In this document: piece by piece, positions 41,376 through 43,093 of the stretch | Layout: every line of letters starts with the position of its first letter | Position numbering within the stretch: the stretch's first letter is position 1 | DNA from: Saprospiraceae bacterium | GTDB taxonomy: Bacteria; Bacteroidota; Bacteroidia; Chitinophagales; Saprospiraceae | DNA length: 43,093 bases | Assembly: GCA_021604865.1 (NCBI GenBank) | Contig: BQJU01000062.1 | Location: 1 to 43,093, forward strand | Reading direction: 5' to 3' | The notes under the pieces: generated by a model | What the model saw: only the letters and a program-made list of their open reading frames with translations | Told to the model about the DNA's origin: nothing | Database searches by the model: none | Program-made: the position numbers and the translations under genes

Positions 41376-41778
41376 GATTTATTTGGTTCTTTGGCAAATC
41401 CCATGATTAAAGTCTATCAAAAAAACAAATCGACACTTCCTTGCTCCTCTGCCATAGCTTTGGTGTACGCGGATGGTCATTTTAGCTTGATCACGGGGCC
41501 TATCAAAGAACGATTTATTTTGGCAAAAATACAAAAATAAAAGCAGTATTGGTTATGCGATTAGCGAAGAATAAACACCCTTTTAAAGCGGCCTCTTGTG
41601 CGACCACCAACCTTAGTTGCTCAAATCCTTGTGTATAACGGTCTACCCGTAAGGTAGTTTGCCTGAAACGCCTAAAACAAACAACTTATTCTTTGCTGTC
41701 CCATATTATCAACGGATATCCTCGGTTTGTCGAAAAAACAGTTACTTTATCGATGTAAACCCGTCGAATATATAAGAG
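41376..41778. other. Intergenic region with one doubtful 45-codon frame
   Basis: No RNA gene or element recognised. A plus-strand frame from ATG 41403 to TAA 41540 would give 45 residues (MIKVYQKNKSTLPCSSAIAL to the end ILAKIQK). The 12-mer TTTGGTTCTTTG lies at 41382-41393, just ahead of it; the same 12-mer occurs at 19149-19160 and 38676-38687. Coding status is uncertain. Confidence 0.3.
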
Positions 41779-41812
41779 TTGTGGAATTTTCTTTAGAAAC
41801 CACCTATCTTTG
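41779..41812 (+). promoter_or_regulatory. Promoter of the CvpA-like gene
   Basis: TTG (41779-41781), 23 nt, then TATCTTTG (41805-41812), an exact -7 match. The start codon at 41821 follows so closely that the transcript would have a very short leader. Confidence 0.6.
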
Positions 41813-41820
41813 AAAGTATT

Positions 41821-42435
41821 ATGGTAATAGATCTAATCTGTGCAATTGTAGCTGCCTATGGTTTTTACCTGGGCTTTACCAAGGGAATCATCAAAACGGT
41901 ATTCGCCCTGATCTCGATTTTTTTCGGTATCATGGCTGCTGCCAAGTTTGGTCCGACTATGACTGACTTCTTACAGTCAACCTTTAACTCCTACCATTCC
42001 ATGATGTTTTTGGCTGGGATGTTATTGACGTTTGTACTTACAATGATGTTCATTCGAACACTGGCCCGGGGACTGGAAACAGTATTACAATCAGCGAATA
42101 TTAACATCGTCAATCAATTAGCCGGAGGTTTTGTACTTTCTGCTATGTTAGTGGGATTGTTTAGTATACTTATTCTTTTTGCAGATCGTGCCCGCCTATT
42201 TGATGCGAAAGCTCAGGAAGAGTCTCTCACCTATGACTTTCTGGTAAAAATGCCTGGAGAGATGCGAGAAGGCACCAAAATGCTGGAACCTGTTTTCTCC
42301 GAATTCTGGACCTACTCCGTCAATTTTATGGATCGGCTGAAAAAGATGGAAGATGGAGGTTTCGAAACCAAAGAACGAGATACTATTTTTGATATCGATG
42401 ATGATGCCGACAAGGAACGGCAAAACCGCCGTTAA
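41821..42435 (+). CDS. CvpA-family membrane protein
   Basis: The 204-residue protein begins MVIDLICAIVAAYGFYLGFTKGIIKTVFALISIFFGIMAAAKFG, with the G-x-x-x-G-x-x-K/R signature of CvpA proteins, and has four membrane helices (about 4-22, 26-44, 61-82, 98-120). The C-terminal ~80 residues are cytoplasmic and charged. The family is linked to colicin V production in E. coli and to envelope stress; the molecular role is not known. Its last codons overlap the stop of the minus-strand membrane gene by 4 bp. Confidence 0.88.
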   Translation: MVIDLICAIVAAYGFYLGFTKGIIKTVFALISIFFGIMAAAKFGPTMTDFLQSTFNSYHSMMFLAGMLLTFVLTMMFIRTLARGLETVLQSANINIVNQLAGGFVLSAMLVGLFSILILFADRARLFDAKAQEESLTYDFLVKMPGEMREGTKMLEPVFSEFWTYSVNFMDRLKKMEDGGFETKERDTIFDIDDDADKERQNRR

Positions 42436-42902
42436 ATCCTTCCCCGGTTGCGCAACAGCCATACAGAAATGAGCAGCCGAAAGATTATCACAACAGCCGC
42501 AATACAAACACCTGTTCCAAAAAATAGCATTTCCGCACGGATATAACCTACCATATTTTCTCTTTTCCCAAAAGGCAGTTCTCCTACCAATGCATCCAGG
42601 CCCTCTTCATCAAGAAAAAGCTGAAAATGGTTGATTTCCTGAACCAGCAAAAAGGTAGTGGGGATCATCAAAAAAGCTATGGCCACCTTCAATATTTGTA
42701 AAGGCCCCAGAAAGGTATAACGCAACAAAAAAATGTAGCGGGTAAAGGTGATAAAGCCAACGATGAAAATGATATTTGCCCTATAGAAAGGGTAGTTAGA
42801 AAGGGTTTGCTGAATGGGGAATAATACAACGATGACAACAATTGCCGTTATCAACCACCAGATCATTTCGAGGCGAATATACAGATTGGAAGTATTTGAC
42901 AT
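42432..42902 (-). CDS. Membrane protein, unknown function
   Basis: Not recognised. The 156-residue protein from MSNTSNLYIRLEMIWW has four predicted membrane helices: WWLITAIVVIVVLFPI, ANIIFIVGFITFTRYIFLL, ILKVAIAFLMIPTTFLL and a last one around AEMLFFGTGVCIAAVVIIFRLLISVWLL. Between the third and fourth lies an acidic loop (FLDEEGLDALVGELPFGKRENM). A longer frame to 42956 runs through the rRNA terminator hairpin, so the ATG at 42902 is taken. Convergent with the CvpA gene, overlapping it by 4 bp at the stops. Confidence 0.75.
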   Translation of the reverse strand: MSNTSNLYIRLEMIWWLITAIVVIVVLFPIQQTLSNYPFYRANIIFIVGFITFTRYIFLLRYTFLGPLQILKVAIAFLMIPTTFLLVQEINHFQLFLDEEGLDALVGELPFGKRENMVGYIRAEMLFFGTGVCIAAVVIIFRLLISVWLLRNRGRI

Positions 42903-42932
42903 GTCGTAAAGGTAAAGAGTAGATTTAAAACA

Positions 42933-42968
42933 ACGAAGGCCCATTTGTTTATACAAATGGGCCTTCGT
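42933..42968 (-). terminator. Terminator of the rRNA operon
   Basis: ACGAAGGCCCATTTG (42933-42947) and CAAATGGGCCTTCGT (42954-42968) form a perfect 15-bp stem, 35 bp past the 5S 3' end. On the minus strand it is followed by TGTTTTAAA. A T run right after the 5S gene and a smaller hairpin (AGCC/GGCT about 42980-42990) lie between. Confidence 0.8.
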
Positions 42969-43002
42969 GAAATGAATAAGCCAAAAGGCTAAGAAAAAAA
43001 AA

Positions 43003-43093
43003 GTTGGCAGCGACCTACTCTCCCACCCAAGGGCAGTACCATCGGCGCAATGGGGCTTAACTTCTCTGTTCGGAATGGTAAGAGGTGATCCCC
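43003..43093 (-). rRNA. rrf: 5S ribosomal RNA (5' end missing)
   Basis: On the minus strand it reads GGGGATCACCTCTTACCATT, then the conserved CCGAACAGAGAAGTTAAGCC of loop B/C, GATGGTACTGCC, and GGGAGAGTAGGTCGCTGCC at the 3' end. About 91 of ~110 nt are in the window; the rest and the 23S/16S genes lie beyond the right edge. The exact 3' end may be at 43001-43003. Confidence 0.93.

Noticed and set aside
42903..42956. N-terminal extension of the last membrane protein
   Set aside because: It would be encoded by the rRNA terminator hairpin; the ATG at 42902 gives a normal membrane protein.

Overview
The window looks like a chromosomal segment of a Bacteroidota bacterium, most likely of the Saprospiria (Lewinella/Haliscomenobacter-like). 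The signs are type IX secretion (T9SS) C-terminal sorting domains, SprB-repeat surface proteins, a SusC/SusD outer-membrane uptake pair, many lipoproteins, and Bacteroidota-type promoters (TTTG, about 20 nt, TAnnTTTG) ahead of several genes. The lineage is inferred from gene content, not from a marker phylogeny.

Layout. 1-2951: glycogen synthesis pair glgA-glgC (minus strand) behind a copy of an interspersed repeat. 3083-5440: an AT-rich island of unrecognised minus-strand genes and gene remnants (two C-terminal stubs, one frameshifted small gene, a lipoprotein, an unknown protein). 5583-12848: two large SprB-repeat T9SS surface proteins flanking a helical-repeat cytoplasmic protein. 13000-14732: a two-gene module of an ABC/RecF-type ATPase and a small PD-(D/E)XK nuclease-like protein, the best candidate for an undescribed (probably defence) system. 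14949-18536: a secreted Kelch protein, a 3-hydroxyacyl-CoA dehydrogenase and a DUF4197 lipoprotein, with heptanucleotide tandem arrays between them. 18638-20486: folB diverging from glutaryl-CoA dehydrogenase. 20737-21927: an OmpA-domain envelope protein. 22089-27112: a SusC-SusD-lipoprotein operon. 27607-30052: aroA and a PhoH-family ATPase. 30295-31364: a DUF62 SAM hydrolase coupled to an ABM-domain protein. 31747-38617: aroB, penicillin-binding protein 1A, a HEAT-repeat/cyclophilin lipoprotein and gcvT in tandem. 38761-42902: a GbsR/MarR-like regulator, a PepSY-like lipoprotein, a D-3-phosphoglycerate dehydrogenase-like enzyme, a small exported protein, a CvpA-like membrane protein and a second membrane protein. 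43003 to the end: 5S rRNA (minus strand, 5' end cut), the tail of an rRNA operon.

Most of the window is core metabolism and envelope biology. Accessory signals are concentrated in the 3-5.5 kb island, the ATPase/nuclease pair, and the non-coding repeats: a three-copy family with terminal inverted repeats (1-135, 27200-27395, 31374-31544) and the heptamer arrays at 16281-16614 and 17776-17817. Several starts are placed downstream of the longest possible reading frame because a promoter-like box or terminator lies inside the longer version (folB, gcdH, aroB, the last membrane protein) or because the longer version needs a rare start codon.
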